A DNA stretch of 61,009 nucleotides, from contig MU833108.1 in the NCBI GenBank assembly GCA_029204225.1, positions 1 through 61,009 on the forward strand, read 5' to 3'. Source of the DNA: Diphasiastrum complanatum. Its lineage: Eukaryota > Streptophyta > Lycopodiopsida > Lycopodiales > Lycopodiaceae. The stretch's first letter is position 1, and each line of letters starts with the position of its first letter. The notes under the pieces are model-generated. The model was not told where the DNA came from, did no database searches, and saw nothing but the letters and a program-made list of their open reading frames with translations. The position numbers and the translations under genes were made by a program. Shown here piece after piece: positions 43,241-54,868 of this stretch.

Positions 43241-44640
43241 TGCGTCTCTCTACTATCAAGAATCTCCTCTGGTTCATGTGGAGGTTGCTGAGGATCCAAT
43301 GGGAGAACTAGAACACTATCCCCTACCAGATTGTCTGATCTGGTTAAGGCCTTTCGTAACTGACTTACATGAAAGACTGGAAAAACCTTACTGTTGTGTG
43401 GGAGTTCTAGTTCATAGGTGACCTCGCCTAGTCTCCTACTGATGGTAAAGGGACCACAATACCTTGGAGACAACTTAGCACACACTCCTGATTTGAGGGT
43501 TTTAGAGTCGACTCGGACTCTCAAGTAGACTTTCTCACCAGTGGAGAACTGCACATCCCATCTGTGTGAATCTGCATAATGCCTGGCTCGATCCTGGGAC
43601 TACCTAATGCTACGCTTAGCATTTTCTATCATCTAGTTTAGGTCCTCTAAAAAGTTTCTGGCTGCTTCAACTTTTTCTTGTTTAAACCCTACAGCTGTGG
43701 GTGACCGTGGCTGAAAACCGTACATCAGCATAAATGCGTTATATCTCGTAGCTGAATGTTTGGTACTGTTGTAAGCAAACTCTAATATTGAGAGATACTC
43801 CTCCCAATTAGACTGCTTCTTGTTGACGTATGCACGAAGCATATCCTCCAGCACCTGATTTACCCTCTTTGTTTGACCGTCCGTCTGTGGATGGTCGGTG
43901 GTACTCATATTAAGTTTAGTATGGAGATGATGGAATACTGCCCTCCAAAATTTCCAGTAAACTTACTGTCCCGGTCGCTGACTATGCCGGAAGGTAGACC
44001 GTATAATTTAAATAGCCCGTCTACAAACAACCTTGCTAACTCTGAGCTCTAACGGTTGTTTTGGTCTGAATAAAATCAGCCATTTTCGTCAGACAGTCAA
44101 CTGTGACCCATATAGCGTCATTACCCTTTTGGGTTTTAGGCAGGCCTACTATAAAATCCATGGAGATACTCTCCCATTTACCAGCTTGTATTTCTAAGGG
44201 CTGCAACAACCCTCCTGTCTTTAAACGCTCTGCTTTGTTTACTTGACATTTCTGGCAACTGGTTACATACTGGTGGACGTCCTTTTTCATACTGGGCCAG
44301 AAAAATTGCCTACGAAGAAGCTCATAGGTCTTCTGTATGCCTGGGTGTCCCGCACTAGGATTGTCATGACATTCATATAGGACCTGCTGCCTATAATCCT
44401 CTGAATTGGGGACACATACTCTATCTCTATAGAGCAAGTACTCATCTTGAATGGAATACTGTTTCCATTTGAATCCTTGAGTCAACTGACCCTCAACCAT
44501 TGGGGTTTGCTTGGGTAATACAGGCTCAGAATCCTCAACGTCATCTGACGACGTATACTCGGACTCATCATCATCCTCAACGAAAGCTGCCGTATTCTTG
44601 GATGAACTGGCACCAGCCCCGGGAACTGGTTCTGGAGTCT
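43241..44640 (-). pseudogene. G2 integrase
   Basis: Zinc domain (HDNPSAGHPG ... CQKCQVNKAE), SMDFIVGLP intact. A one-base deletion near 44046 (TTGGAGCTC to TGAGCTC) shifts the frame at TVRAQ. The second Asp region (SDRDSKF) is at about 43970, with another small deletion. The third catalytic residue is Lys (codon 43867-43869). The reading ends at EILDSRETQ, the inversion breakpoint. The acidic linker EDDDESEYTSSDDVEDSE is at about 44530-44580. Confidence 0.9.
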
Positions 44641-45385
44641 GTAACTGTCTGCTCTGGACTGAGTTCCAGATAGTAGAGAAGAATGCATCATGCTGGCATT
44701 TCCCTCTCAAGGACTCGAGTAACTCATTACGAATCTGAGTAAAACTCAGCTCGTTTATCATAGGCATTCTGCTAAGGGCATCTGCTACTGTATTGAATTT
44801 TCCACGTCTATATTTGATAGACATGTCAAACTCTTGCATCAACTCTGCCCAACGAGCTTTCCGACCTCTAAGCTCAGGTTGATTGCAAAGGTATCTGAGA
44901 CTCTCATGGTCTGTCAGGTTCTTAAAGTTGGCACCATACAAATAATGCCTCCAAGTCTTAAGGGCATGGACTACAGAAAAGAGTTCCTTTTCATAGGCAC
45001 TGTACATAGTCTGAGCTGGCTCGAGTTTTTTACTCTCGAACGCAACTGGTCATCCACCCTGAGTTAGCATAGCACCAACTGCAAAGTCCCTAGCATCTGT
45101 TTCGACCACAAATGGCTGATTGAGGTCGACGACTTTTAGAACTGGTGCTGTAGCTAAGGCTGTTTTGAGAGCATCAAAGCTCTCCTGCTGTGCGGACTCC
45201 CAAATGAACTCCTTTCCCTTCCCCTTAAGAAGATTTGTCATGGGAACTGCTATCTGAGCATATTCCTTGACAAATCGTCTGTAATATCCCGCCAAACCAA
45301 GAAGGATCTAAAGTTCCAAAATATTCTGAGGTCTCAGCCAACTGAGTATGGCTTTAACCTTATTCGGGTCCATCTTAATCCCATC
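44641..45385 (-). pseudogene. G2 RNase H and RT end
   Basis: RT thumb (AGYYRRFVKEYAQIAVPMTN, 45295) and RNase H motifs VETDARDFAVGAML, AYEKELFSVV, LTDHESLRYL and TVADALSRM. Stops: CGA to TGA at about 45050 (GG-stop-PVAFES) and at 45385 (IIS-stop-DG), plus TAG near 45308. The first two are C-to-T changes at CpG. Confidence 0.88.
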
Positions 45386-46640
45386 TCACGAGATAATGTG
45401 ACCCAAATATGCTACTTCTTCAACGAAGAATTCACACTTGGATTGTTTAGCATAAAGCTTATGCTTTCTAAGCAGTCGAAACACCTTTCTGAGGTGTTTT
45501 AGATGCTCCTTCCTCGTTTTGCTGTAGACGAGGATGTCATCTAAAAATACGACTACAAACTTACCCAAGTATGGTCTGAGGACACTGTTCATCAAGGTCA
45601 TAAGGGTAGTTGGAGCATTTGTGAGCCCAAATGGCATCACCTTAAACTCATAATGACCGTGACGAGTCCTAAAAACTGTTTTCAAGTCCGATTTTATACG
45701 GACTTGATGATATCCCGACTTGAGGTCTATTTTACTGAAAAACTTAGCCCCGTTGAGTTGATCAAACAACTCGTCTGCCCGAGGCATAGGATATTTATTC
45801 TTTATTGTGACTTTATTGAGGGCTCTGTAATCTACGCAAAGACGCATAGACCCCTCTTTCTTTTTCACCAATAAAACTGGTAAGGCCCATGGTGAACTAC
45901 TGGTCTGAATTTGGCCTTTCCCAAGATAATCTGTTAACTGCCTAGTTATTTCTTCATCCTCTGTTCGGCTGACCCGATACGGAGGTTTAGAAACAAGTGT
46001 TGTACCTGGTACTAGGTTTATTACATGATCTACCTCTCTGCTAGGTGGTAAACCATGTGGGAAATCTTCAGGAAAAACATCTTTAAATTTAGACAATAAA
46101 GTTTCTAATTTACTGATTTTCTGCTGTATAGAACTGGAAATAGAAACCTCGGGAATAAACTGAAAGTCACATAAGAATACCTGATGGTCTTCGTCTCCGA
46201 TTAGTTGACAGAGTTCTGAATTGCAGACCATAGGACTGTTGGGAACATCATGCTCCCCATGCAACTGGATCTCTCGGCCTTTATGCTGAAAGCTGAGGGT
46301 GTTCTCCTGATAGTTTCTGTGGAGGGAAGGTCCTAAACTGTAGAGCCAATCTCTCCCGAGGACAATGTCTGTGCGATCCAGGTGCATTATCTGAAAGTCT
46401 ATTTCATCTTGGTACCCCTGAATACCAAGATTCAAATTACTTACCATAGTTTCCCATATTTTTTTATCTTCACCCTTAGCCAATGAAACTATGTACCTAT
46501 GCTGACTAGGTACTTCTGGTAGTTTAAGCTTTTTAACCAGGGTGTAGTTGATGAAATTATGGGTTGCCCCATCATCAACCATAACTCTTACTGACTGGTT
46601 ACCAACTTTCCCATGCATACGTACTAGGTCATGCGGCCCA
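45386..46640 (-). pseudogene. G2 protease and reverse transcriptase
   Basis: 431 open codons. The protease motif [12 protein letters not shown] has Asp-Asp-Gly-Ala in place of the usual Asp-Ser/Thr-Gly-Ala. RT follows: [43 protein letters not shown], catalytic [10 protein letters not shown] three-residue deletion ([10 protein letters not shown] against [12 protein letters not shown] in G1) lies in the fingers/palm. This is the best-preserved RT of the family in the window. Confidence 0.9.
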
Positions 46641-47006
46641 AAGTTGAAGGGTAACACTGGGGTGAGACCGTAAAGTCTCACCCGAAACTGATGGAAGTGG
46701 AGAAGGGGACAACTGAGAAGTGGAGGGAAGGCTTCCTTTCGCGGAACTCAAAATCAAGCTCTTGAGTTCAGCGAACGAGTCATCTACACTGGACTTGAAA
46801 TTGGCTAATGCCAACTTCAATTCATCCACTTCTGTTACCAACTGGAGAAACTGCTCCTTGGTAACCAGTTCGTCGAGTTCTTCGGCGAACTGTTCCTGTT
46901 CTTCCAATTCCATGGGTTCCTTACCTTTACTGTAAGCCAAGGCTTCTGTTTCAAGTTCGTCGAAGCCTCTCTCCGGGGGTTGATCAGGTCCCTGAGGAGT
47001 GGTCAT
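46641..47006 (-). pseudogene. G2 gag, N-terminal part only
   Basis: Starts MTTPQGPDQPPERGFDELET at 47006. After [13 protein letters not shown] it jumps straight to protease-proximal sequence, so the capsid core and zinc knuckle found in G1 (30590-31117) are deleted. Confidence 0.88.
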
Positions 47007-47902
47007 CTTCGGAACTGAAAGAGAGGTACCTTAACTTCTGAAGGAAAAAAAAGTCTAAAAGACAAATTTATAACTGTACAAGGGAAAGGAAAGATGACTT
47101 AGTTGTTTCTGAGGACTGTACTTCCAAAGAAATTACGAAGAGGAACCCTCTCAGCTCTTTTCCCCAAGATTTCAGACCTGCTGTCCCGGAAAATCCCAGT
47201 TTGAAGCTCCAAAACGGTGCCAAATTTCCCGGTGCTTGAGTTGAGTAGCTTACTGATCTGATTTCAGATGTGGGGCTCCAACAAACTAAGTAAAATCCGG
47301 AAAAAAACAAAAGAAAATCCGGAAATTTGATATCCTTGCCCTCGCTGACTGGACAGCAACCTATCTGGCCCAATTCTCTGTAATTTAAGGCCCAAAACTC
47401 GTTTGAATTTCTGATCTGACTTCAGGTAGTAGGTCGTTGGTCTGTGGCAATCTTGTTTGAAGTTCAAACTACTGAGAAATTCCCAAAAACAGTGATGAAA
47501 AACCACTTTTTCACCTCCCTGTCCAGCGCTGGCCTTGTTGGGAAATTTCAGACTAAACTCCACTCAGATCTACTGAAATCCCTCTTTGAAATCAGAGATA
47601 GATCCCTATATGTTCAGCGATGGATCTACTGACTAAATCCTACTCTATTTCCGCTGGGAAATCTGTAGAGAACCCTTTGAAATCTGTGAAAAACAGCTGT
47701 CTATCCAGCGAGTTACCTCTACAAAGAATCAAACTCCTTACTATTGTGATTTCTCAGTGAAAATCAGAAGTTTGAAGGCTGCACCTACAGCAATTCTCCT
47801 CCTCTAATCTTTTCTAAGAAACTCAGAGATCTTTCCTATCTTCTGATAGCTTTCTCTACTGCTGCTCCTGAACTCCCTAGGATGAACCTGGCTCTGATAC
47901 CA
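47007..47902 (-). promoter_or_regulatory. G2 leader and primer-binding site
   Basis: About 890-base leader without a long ORF. The perfect initiator-Met-tRNA site is at 47891-47902, one base from the LTR. Confidence 0.85.
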
Positions 47903-47903
47903 G

Positions 47904-48261
47904 TGTAATAGATCCTAACACCACAGTAGGGCAAACACTAACTGATCCACCCAACCTTGCCTACTCCCTAATATGGAGCAAGCCCCTCCTAGCCCAGTGT
48001 GAGACCTGGTAGCATACAACTGCCAAGTGTCGGCCACGTGTCACTGACGTGGCCGACTGCACGTCGGGACCCAACTGGGAGCCCTATCCTGCTGACAGGG
48101 TCCCTAGGCTGTGTTAGCCCCGCCATGGCTATGGACCGTGTTGGGGCACACTACTCACACTGTCTTGCCCTGTTGGTCGTGTACGCTGGACACGACCCTG
48201 ACTGTGGTATCTGACCTATCTGTGTTCTCTAGGGTTCGGCAATGGTTACGAGCTCGTAACA
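47904..48261 (-). mobile_element. G2 5' LTR
   Basis: 358 bases. The outer edge carries the 16-bp palindrome GTTACGAGCTCGTAAC (48245-48260). G-box hairpin at about 48030-48060. Minus-strand TATA candidate CTCCATATTAGG-like near 47975. Confidence 0.92.
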
Positions 48262-49407
48262 CTGCTGCTGATGGAGGAACTGGCTGTGCAGGGGCCGTCC
48301 CTGCAGGAGGCAAGTACAGTGGCGATATGTAGTGAAAGGGGCGCTGCGGTGGCCGGTACTGGTGGCATCCTAGGTGCTGCCAAAGGAGGAGCCGGTGGAG
48401 TGGGTGCTGTCAAAGGAGGAGGATGTGCCGTGGGTGCTACCACTGGAGGAGCCATTGTAGATGTGGGCCCTGCAAGAGAAAACCTAGGCACAGATGGTGA
48501 CTTGCATGGAGAGCTGGTGCAGCAGAAGTGGATGGCGATGGAGGGGCTGCAGGCCTCAATGGCATCGGTGGCACTGGAGGTGTTGTGCGGCTCACATACA
48601 CCCTCTGAGGAACTGGAGGAACTGCAGGCACCTCGTGTAGCTGCTCTGGCTGAGACTTTGTGTAGGGCATGCTGGCTAGAGAGGATGGGGGCGCCCTGAC
48701 GCTCAACGTTTGTTGGGCCTCTGAATCCAACTCTGCAATCAAGTCGTCCAACTGGGCATCCGAATACAAATGCTCTGGGCTCTGGGACTCATCATGTGCA
48801 CCATCCTCTAAATCATCCTGTGCCTCATCCCGTGCCTCCTCCTGTGCACCATGTGGACCCTGCATGGCCTCCCAATCGGTACAATCAAAGTCATCTGGTG
48901 TCTCCTCTGGTGTGCTGTCGTAGAAATGCCTATGACTCTGTGATGCACGCATCCAAGCAGCTGCGGAAGGTAAACCCAAATCACTCTGCCCCCTATCAAG
49001 AGCCTCCTCCATCATATCAACATGAGAAGGTATGCCACTGGCCCCCCCTGTGTGCCCTGCCCGTCTCCCGGCATAATCTGTGGCATGTGACCCACCTCTA
49101 CCACGTGATGCACCTGTGACCCCTGCTCTAGGCATGTGCCCAACACCTGTATCATATGCCTCATCCCACTCTGATCTGGCAAACACAACCCGAATGGGCT
49201 CATCCTCATCCTGCTCATCCTCTGACACTGGCTCATCTGCCTCGTACAATGGAGGCTCTCTGTGCTCAAGCCCAAGCTCTCTCTCTCTCATCTCGGCAAG
49301 CTCCCTCTCTCCTCTGCCATCAACTGTGTGCCCAAGTCATCTGCAGGCATGGGATGGGTGTTGTCCGTAGGCAAGTCAACCTGGCGCTCCAAATCAGATA
49401 TCTTCGT
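48262..49407 (-). pseudogene. hAT2 transposase, acidic and proline-rich tail exon
   Basis: The exon starts at 49407 after the acceptor CCTTGCAG (KISDLERQVDLP). An indel in the GA-rich part precedes MRERELGLEHREPPL (49291). The acidic stretch EADEPVSEDEQDEDEPIRVV and PEETPDDFDCTDWEAMQG follow, then Pro-rich repeats. A one-base deletion near 48510 shifts the frame. The G2 insertion cuts it at 48261; the rest is at 40082-40563. Closely matches hAT1 (38220-39310). Confidence 0.82.
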
Positions 49408-51297
49408 CTGCAAGGTTTAAAATTTGCATGTCAGAGAGACAACTTGATCAGGAAATGAAACCAATGTACCAGCCATCAACCAACATGCTATGGGAGAATA
49501 GCTTATCACCTGCAGTGCGCTCGTAATGGTCGGAAGTCTCCTGGGGAGACGTGCGTTGGTGCTACAGAACACCAACCGCTCCAACTGACTCACTGATAGC
49601 CTGTTTCTTCTCCTCGTGTGAATGAGTGCCCATGTGCTCCAATTACGCTCACACACGGAGGCAACACAATCCTGTGGTACGTGCAATGAAATGCTTCAGC
49701 ACATGTGCACGGGTGGAACGTCAACGAAACACAGCAATGGAGGATGAAATGAGATGCATACCTAAGAAAGGATCCGCAGTGCAAGACGTTGTATGGAGGG
49801 ATAGGTGCTACCGAACATGGTCCACTAGGTAATGGGAAGCTGCCTCCTCTCTGGATCCTGTGCAGCTGGGTGGCCGAACGTGCCCATGCCGAAACGAAAT
49901 GCAGCTAGCTCCTCCATGAGCTTGATGGGATCCAAGCCAATGTGTGGACCCACCCTGTGAATGTACTCAAGCCAATCCGCCTCGAGCTCCCTGTCTGCGA
50001 TCTATTTCGGAGAGAGGAAGAGGGGATGCAATATGTGTGCAACGTTGTGGATACTCCTGTGGAAGTAGTTCCACTGCGTCTCCCAGATGAACTTCAGCTC
50101 GGTCATCCTGCAGGTGAGAGGCATGTGGTTTAATGCATTACGAAAAAACGTAACATCGATAGAAAAACAAACTAGCAACTACTCAAAAGATAAAGACCAA
50201 TTACATTACTATACTGCTTACCTCTCTGGCTGCAAGATGGGCAGCTGCAGGAACTGTCCAATCCGGTCCATGAGCTCATACACCAGTCCAAGTGTCGACC
50301 CCTCACTGTCAGCCATGCGGAGCACAATGTCGAAGGAGTCCTGACAATGTCTGTGCATCCCTCCAGAACTGGTCTCCCCTCACCGTGGAAGAAAAGCGCT
50401 CCCCATCCTCAGTGTGCTGAAACGTACTTGCACGCCAAAGATCACTGGCAACCATCTGTAGAAGCTGCGCCCTACACCTGATCAAACGGTCGATGACCAC
50501 CAAGTCGAATGCAAAGCGTGTGGGGGCTGGCTTACGGAGGTCCAGATGGCTGAACACCTGGAACATGGCAAGAACACGCCTCTTCCTGGTGACTTTTGTC
50601 ACCAGGAAGAGGGCCTCATGAACGATGGCTCTAACCCAGGGAAGTGCACCTATGTCCCCCATAAGAAGGTCTATGTCGTGCGCTGCACAGGGGGTATGAA
50701 CGATGTGAGGGAACTCGACCTCTAGCAGTACACCCATCTGAATGCAGTTGGTGGCATTGTCCGTCACCACCGTGACGACATGCTATGGGCCTATGGACAG
50801 GATGGAAGACCTGATGACATCAAACATGAACTCTGCAGATATGACTCTCCCCCCCTGCTGCAATCCACAGCCCTCTAAAACTGTGTGCCCATGTAGCTGG
50901 AGACCAAGATGTTGAGGAACGGCCTCCTCCTAAAATCAGTCCAGCCATCGGACATGATGCTGCAACCGTAAGTGGCCCAGTGGCGACGTAGAGGCTCCAT
51001 CTCTCTAGACAAGGACTCGACCCTATCCCTCAACATGTGTGTACGGTCAACCTCTGAACTAGAGACTCTCCAGCTAGGGCTGACAGACTATGCAAGGCAG
51101 AAGGCCCTTCTAAAGGGCTCAGAGTCGGTGATGGCAAATGGAAGGTTCAGCTCATAAATTAGACTGGCCACGGCCTGTGTGGCCTCTCTGTCCATGTGCG
51201 GCTGATGCGCGCCGCGAATGCTCTGCTGCCTCAGAACTCTCCCAGCTGGGCGACGGCACACGGTGCACCAAACGTGACGAGAATGGATGATGACACG
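49408..51297 (-). pseudogene. hAT2 transposase core (DUF659-like to dimerisation domain), three introns
   Basis: DUF659-like start ASLIYELNLPFAITDSEPFR (51170), then CSIMSDGWTDFRRRPFLNIL (about 50960) with stops near 50880 and 50780. The catalytic-region core VTDNATNCIQ and TPCAAHDIDLLMGDIGALPW (50770-50640) follows. A frameshift near 50345 precedes LVYELMDRIGQFLQLP. Introns with GT..AG: 50108-50221, 49672-49761 and 49408-49509. The dimerisation domain CERNWSTWALIHTRRRNRLS is at about 49600-49660. hAT transposases excise and insert DNA with terminal inverted repeats. Interrupted upstream by G3. Confidence 0.85.
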
Positions 51298-54199
51298 TGT
51301 AATAGATCCTAACACCACAGTAGGGCAAAAACTAACTGATCCCCCCAACCTTGCCTACTCCTTGATATAGAGTAAGCCCCTCCTAGCCCAGTGTGAGGAC
51401 TGGTAGCATGCAACTGCCAAGTGTCGGCCACGTGACACTAACGTGGCCGACTGCACGTCGGGACCCAACTGGGGGCCCTATCCTGCTGACAGGGTCCCTA
51501 GGCTGTGTTAGGCCCACCATCGCTATGGACTGTGCTGGGGCACACTACTCACACTGTCTTGCCCTGTTGGTCATGTACGTTGGACACGACCTTGACTGTG
51601 GTATCTGACCTAGGGTTCGGCACTGGTCACGAGCTCGTAACACTCCCTCCCCCTTAAGAACCTTCTTGGTCCTCTAAGACAAAGTTTGGAAAAATCTTGC
51701 AAAGGATGCTGCCTCTTTCCCAAGTGACATTCTCAACAGGCTGATCATTCCACTTAACCAGATACTCTCGGTATAGAGTATGACGAGTCTGCGTCTCTCT
51801 ACTATCAAGAATCTCCTCTGGTTCATGTGGAGGTTGCTGAGAATCCAATGGGAGAACTAGAACACTATCCCCTACCAGATCGTCTGATCTGGTTAAGGCT
51901 TTTCGTAACTGAGTTACATGAAAGACTGGAAAAACCTTACTGTTGTGTGGGAGTTCTAGTTCATAGGTGACCTCGCCTAGTCTCCTACTGATGGTAAAGG
52001 GACCACAATACCTTGGAGACAACTTAGAACACACTCCTAATTTGAGGGTTTTAGAGTCGACTGGGACTCTCAAGTAGACTTTCTCACCAGTGGAGAATTG
52101 CACATCCCGTCTGTGTGGATCTGCATAATGCCTGGCTCGATCCTGGGACTGCCTAATGCTATGCTTAGCATGTCCTATCATCTGGTTTAGGTCCTCTAAA
52201 AAGTTTCTGGCTGCTTCAACTTTTTCTTGATTAAACCCTACAGCTGTGGGTGAGCGTGGCTGAAAACCGTACATCAGCATGAATGGGCTGTATCCCGTAG
52301 CTGAATGTTTGGTACTGTTGTAAGCAAACTCTAATATCGAGAGATACTCCTCCAAATTAGTCTGCTTCTTGCTGACGTCTGCACGAAGCATATCCTCCAG
52401 CGCCTGATTTACCCTCTCTGTTTGACCGTCCGTCTGTGGATGGTCGGTGGTACTCATATTAAGTTTAGTATGGAGATGATGGAATACTGCCCTCCAAAAA
52501 TTTCCAGTAAACTTACTGTCCCGGTCGCTGACTATGCCGGAAGGTAGACCGTACAATTTAAATAGCTTGTCTACAAACAACCTCGCTAACTTTGGAGCTC
52601 TAATGGTTGTTTTGGTCGGAATAAAATGAGCCATTTTGGTCAGACGGTCAACTGTGACCCATATAGCGTCATTACCCTTTTGGGTTTTAGGCAGGCCTAC
52701 TATAAAATCCATGGAGATACTCTCCCATTTACTAGCTGGTATTTCTAAGGGATGCAACAACCCTCCTGCCTTTAAACGCTCTGCTTTGTTTACTTGACAT
52801 TTCTGGCAACTGGTTACATACTGGTGGACGTCCTTTTTCATACTGGGCCAGAAAAATTGCCTACGAAGAAGCTCATAGGTCTTCTGTATGCCTGGGTGTC
52901 CCGCACTAGGATTGTCATGACATTCATATAGGACCTGCTGCCTATAATCCTCTGAATTGGGGACACATACTCTATCTCTATAGAGCAAGTACTCATCTTG
53001 AATGGAATACTGTTTCCATTTGAATCCTTGAGTCAACTGACCCTCAACCATTGGGGTTTGCTTGGGTAATACAGGCTCAGAATCCTCAACGTCATCTGAC
53101 GACGTATACTCGGACTCATCATCATCCTCAACGAAAGCTGCCGTATTCTTGGATGAACTGGCACCAGCCCCGGGAACTGGTTCTGGAGTCTGTAACTGTC
53201 TGCTCTGGACTGAGTTCCAGATAGTAGAGAAGAATGCATCATGCTGGCATTTCCCTCTCAAGGACTCGAGTAACTCATTACGAATCTGAGTAAAACTCAA
53301 CTCGTTTATCACAGGCATTCTGCTAAGGGCATCTGCTACTGTATTGAATTTTCCACGTCTATATCTGATAGACATGTCAAACTCTTGCATCAACTCTGCC
53401 CAACAAGCTTTCCAGCCTCTAAGCTCAGGTTGATTGCAAAGGTATCTGAGACTCTCATGGTCTGTCAGGACCTCAAAGTTGGCACCATACAAATAATGCC
53501 TCCAAGTCTTAAGGGCATGGACTATAGAAAAGAGTTCCTTTTCATAGGCACTGTACCTACTCTGAGCTGGCTCGAGTTTTTTACTCTCGAACGCAACTGG
53601 TCGTCCACCCTGAGTTAGCACAGCACCAACTACAAAGTCGCTAGCATCTGTTTCGACCACAAATGGCTGATTGGGGTCGACGACTTTTAGAATTGGTGCT
53701 GTAGCTAAAGCTGTTTTGAGAGCATCAAAGCTCTCCTGCCTCTAATCTTTCTTGAGAAACTCAGAGATCTTTCCTATCTTCTGATAGCTTCCTCTACTGC
53801 TGCTCCTGAACTCCCTAGGATGGAGATGGCTCTAATACCAGTGTAATAGATCCTAACACCACAGTAGGGCAAAAACTAACTGATCCCCCCAACCTTGCCT
53901 ACTCCCTGATATAGAGTAAGCCCCTCCTAGCCGAGTGTGAGGACTGGTAGCATGCAATTGCCAAGTGTCGGCCACGTGACACTGACGTGGCCGACTGCAC
54001 GTCGGGACCCAACTGGGGGCCCTATCTTGCTGGCAGGGTCCCTAGGCTGTGTTAGGCCCGCCATGGCTATGGACCGTACTGGGGCACACTACTCACACTG
54101 TCTTGCCCTGTTGGTCACGTAAGCTGGACACGACCCTGACTGTGGTAGCTGACCTATCTGTGTTCTCTAGGGTTCGGCATTGGTCACGAGCTCGTAACA
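51298..54199 (-). mobile_element. Gypsy element G3, internally deleted, with two LTRs
   Basis: 3' LTR 51298-51642 (345 bp) and 5' LTR 53842-54199 (358 bp); primer site at 53829-53840 with one change (GCTCTAATACCA). The interior is only 2.2 kb: gag, protease and most of RT are missing, fused at about 53741 to the leader. Flanks ACACG and ACGCG are a one-mismatch target duplication within the hAT2 coding region. Confidence 0.93.
51654..53740 (-). CDS. G3 RNase H-integrase-chromodomain frame, intact
   Basis: 668 codons counted from the first Met (53660), open further upstream. RNase H: Asp5, the EKEL Glu at about 42, Asp67, Asp110. Linker: VEDDDESEYTSSDDVEDSEP (about 177-196), strongly acidic. 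Integrase: zinc ligands H248, H255, C285, C288; catalytic D318, D379 and E415 (D-35-E), all present. GEKVYLRVPVDSKTLKLG block at about 540; chromodomain YLVKWNDQPVENVTWE at about 617. Stop at 51654, then polypurine AAGGGGGAGGGAG. The only copy here with a complete integrase triad, though it cannot move alone. Confidence 0.93.
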
Positions 54200-54868
54200 A
54201 CGCGACAGGTTGGGCACGAGTGGATGCATCGGCTGTGGACGTGGAATGGAGAGTGGGATGCATTGGCAGGGATGGATGCAGCAGCATAAGTGGGGTGCAC
54301 TGGTGGAGGGGGAACATCTGGCATGGGATACGAAAACTGCTGGCTAGGGAGGTCATCCGGATGGGAAGGGAGGGAGGAAGGGATCTCCTCAACATCCTGG
54401 AAGGCTGGGTCACTAGCATCCTGGGCCTGCTCCAGCTCGGGTGGCAGAGAGTCCATGAGAAAGTCGTAAACTGGGGGAGTGCGAGCAACAGTAGGTGGTG
54501 GTGGAACCGCAGTGGCAACTGGCAGACGCGATGGGACGGGATCCACCGGAATGGGTGCAGATGGGGGTGCGTGTGGCGGAACTGTCTGAGGGGGATGAGA
54601 GACAAAGGGACTGGATGAGGATGCACTCCCTCTCCTCGTGCGTGCCAGCCAAGCAGGCAGCAACTCGGGGTCAACCACGTAAGGCGCGGTGCAAAACCGA
54701 AGAACACCCTCCGAAATGGTGTTCTCCCCCGCCACAAGACGTGGCCCGTAGGTGTCCAGAAGTCGCTGCCTGACGGGAACGGACATGCTGCCACAGGGGG
54801 CAGCATTCAGGGTGCCACCATTTTTGGCGCGTGCGCCGAGTAGGTGGCCTTTAAGGCGAGTGAGGGTG
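54200..54868 (-). pseudogene. hAT2 transposase, second half of BED finger and Pro-rich linker
   Basis: Reads TLTRLKGHLLGARAKNGG (BED-type zinc finger, His then Cys) and APCGSMSVPVRQRLLDTYGP, then a long Pro/Ser-rich linker with PPELEQAQDASDPAFQDVEE. It ends at the G3 insertion (CIHSCPTCR) and continues beyond it at 51297. The open frame of 287 codons that includes 55047-54870 is artificial, since the upstream part is inserted LTR sequence. Confidence 0.75.

Larger units (their letters stand above)
43241..48261 (-). mobile_element. Gypsy element G2, main body with 5' LTR
   Basis: Same family as G1 and G3. Minus-strand body from the 5' LTR (47904-48261) to a break inside the chromodomain region at 43,241; its last part and 3' LTR now lie at 39601-40081 in the opposite orientation. 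It is inserted in the hAT2 tail with target duplication AGCAG. By eye the two LTRs differ at about 15 of 356 positions. Confidence 0.93.

Noticed and set aside
46653-46935. Plus-strand frames within G1-G3 (for example 46720-46935, 53062-53289)
   Set aside because: Antisense shadows of gag and pol; they recur only because the copies are homologous.
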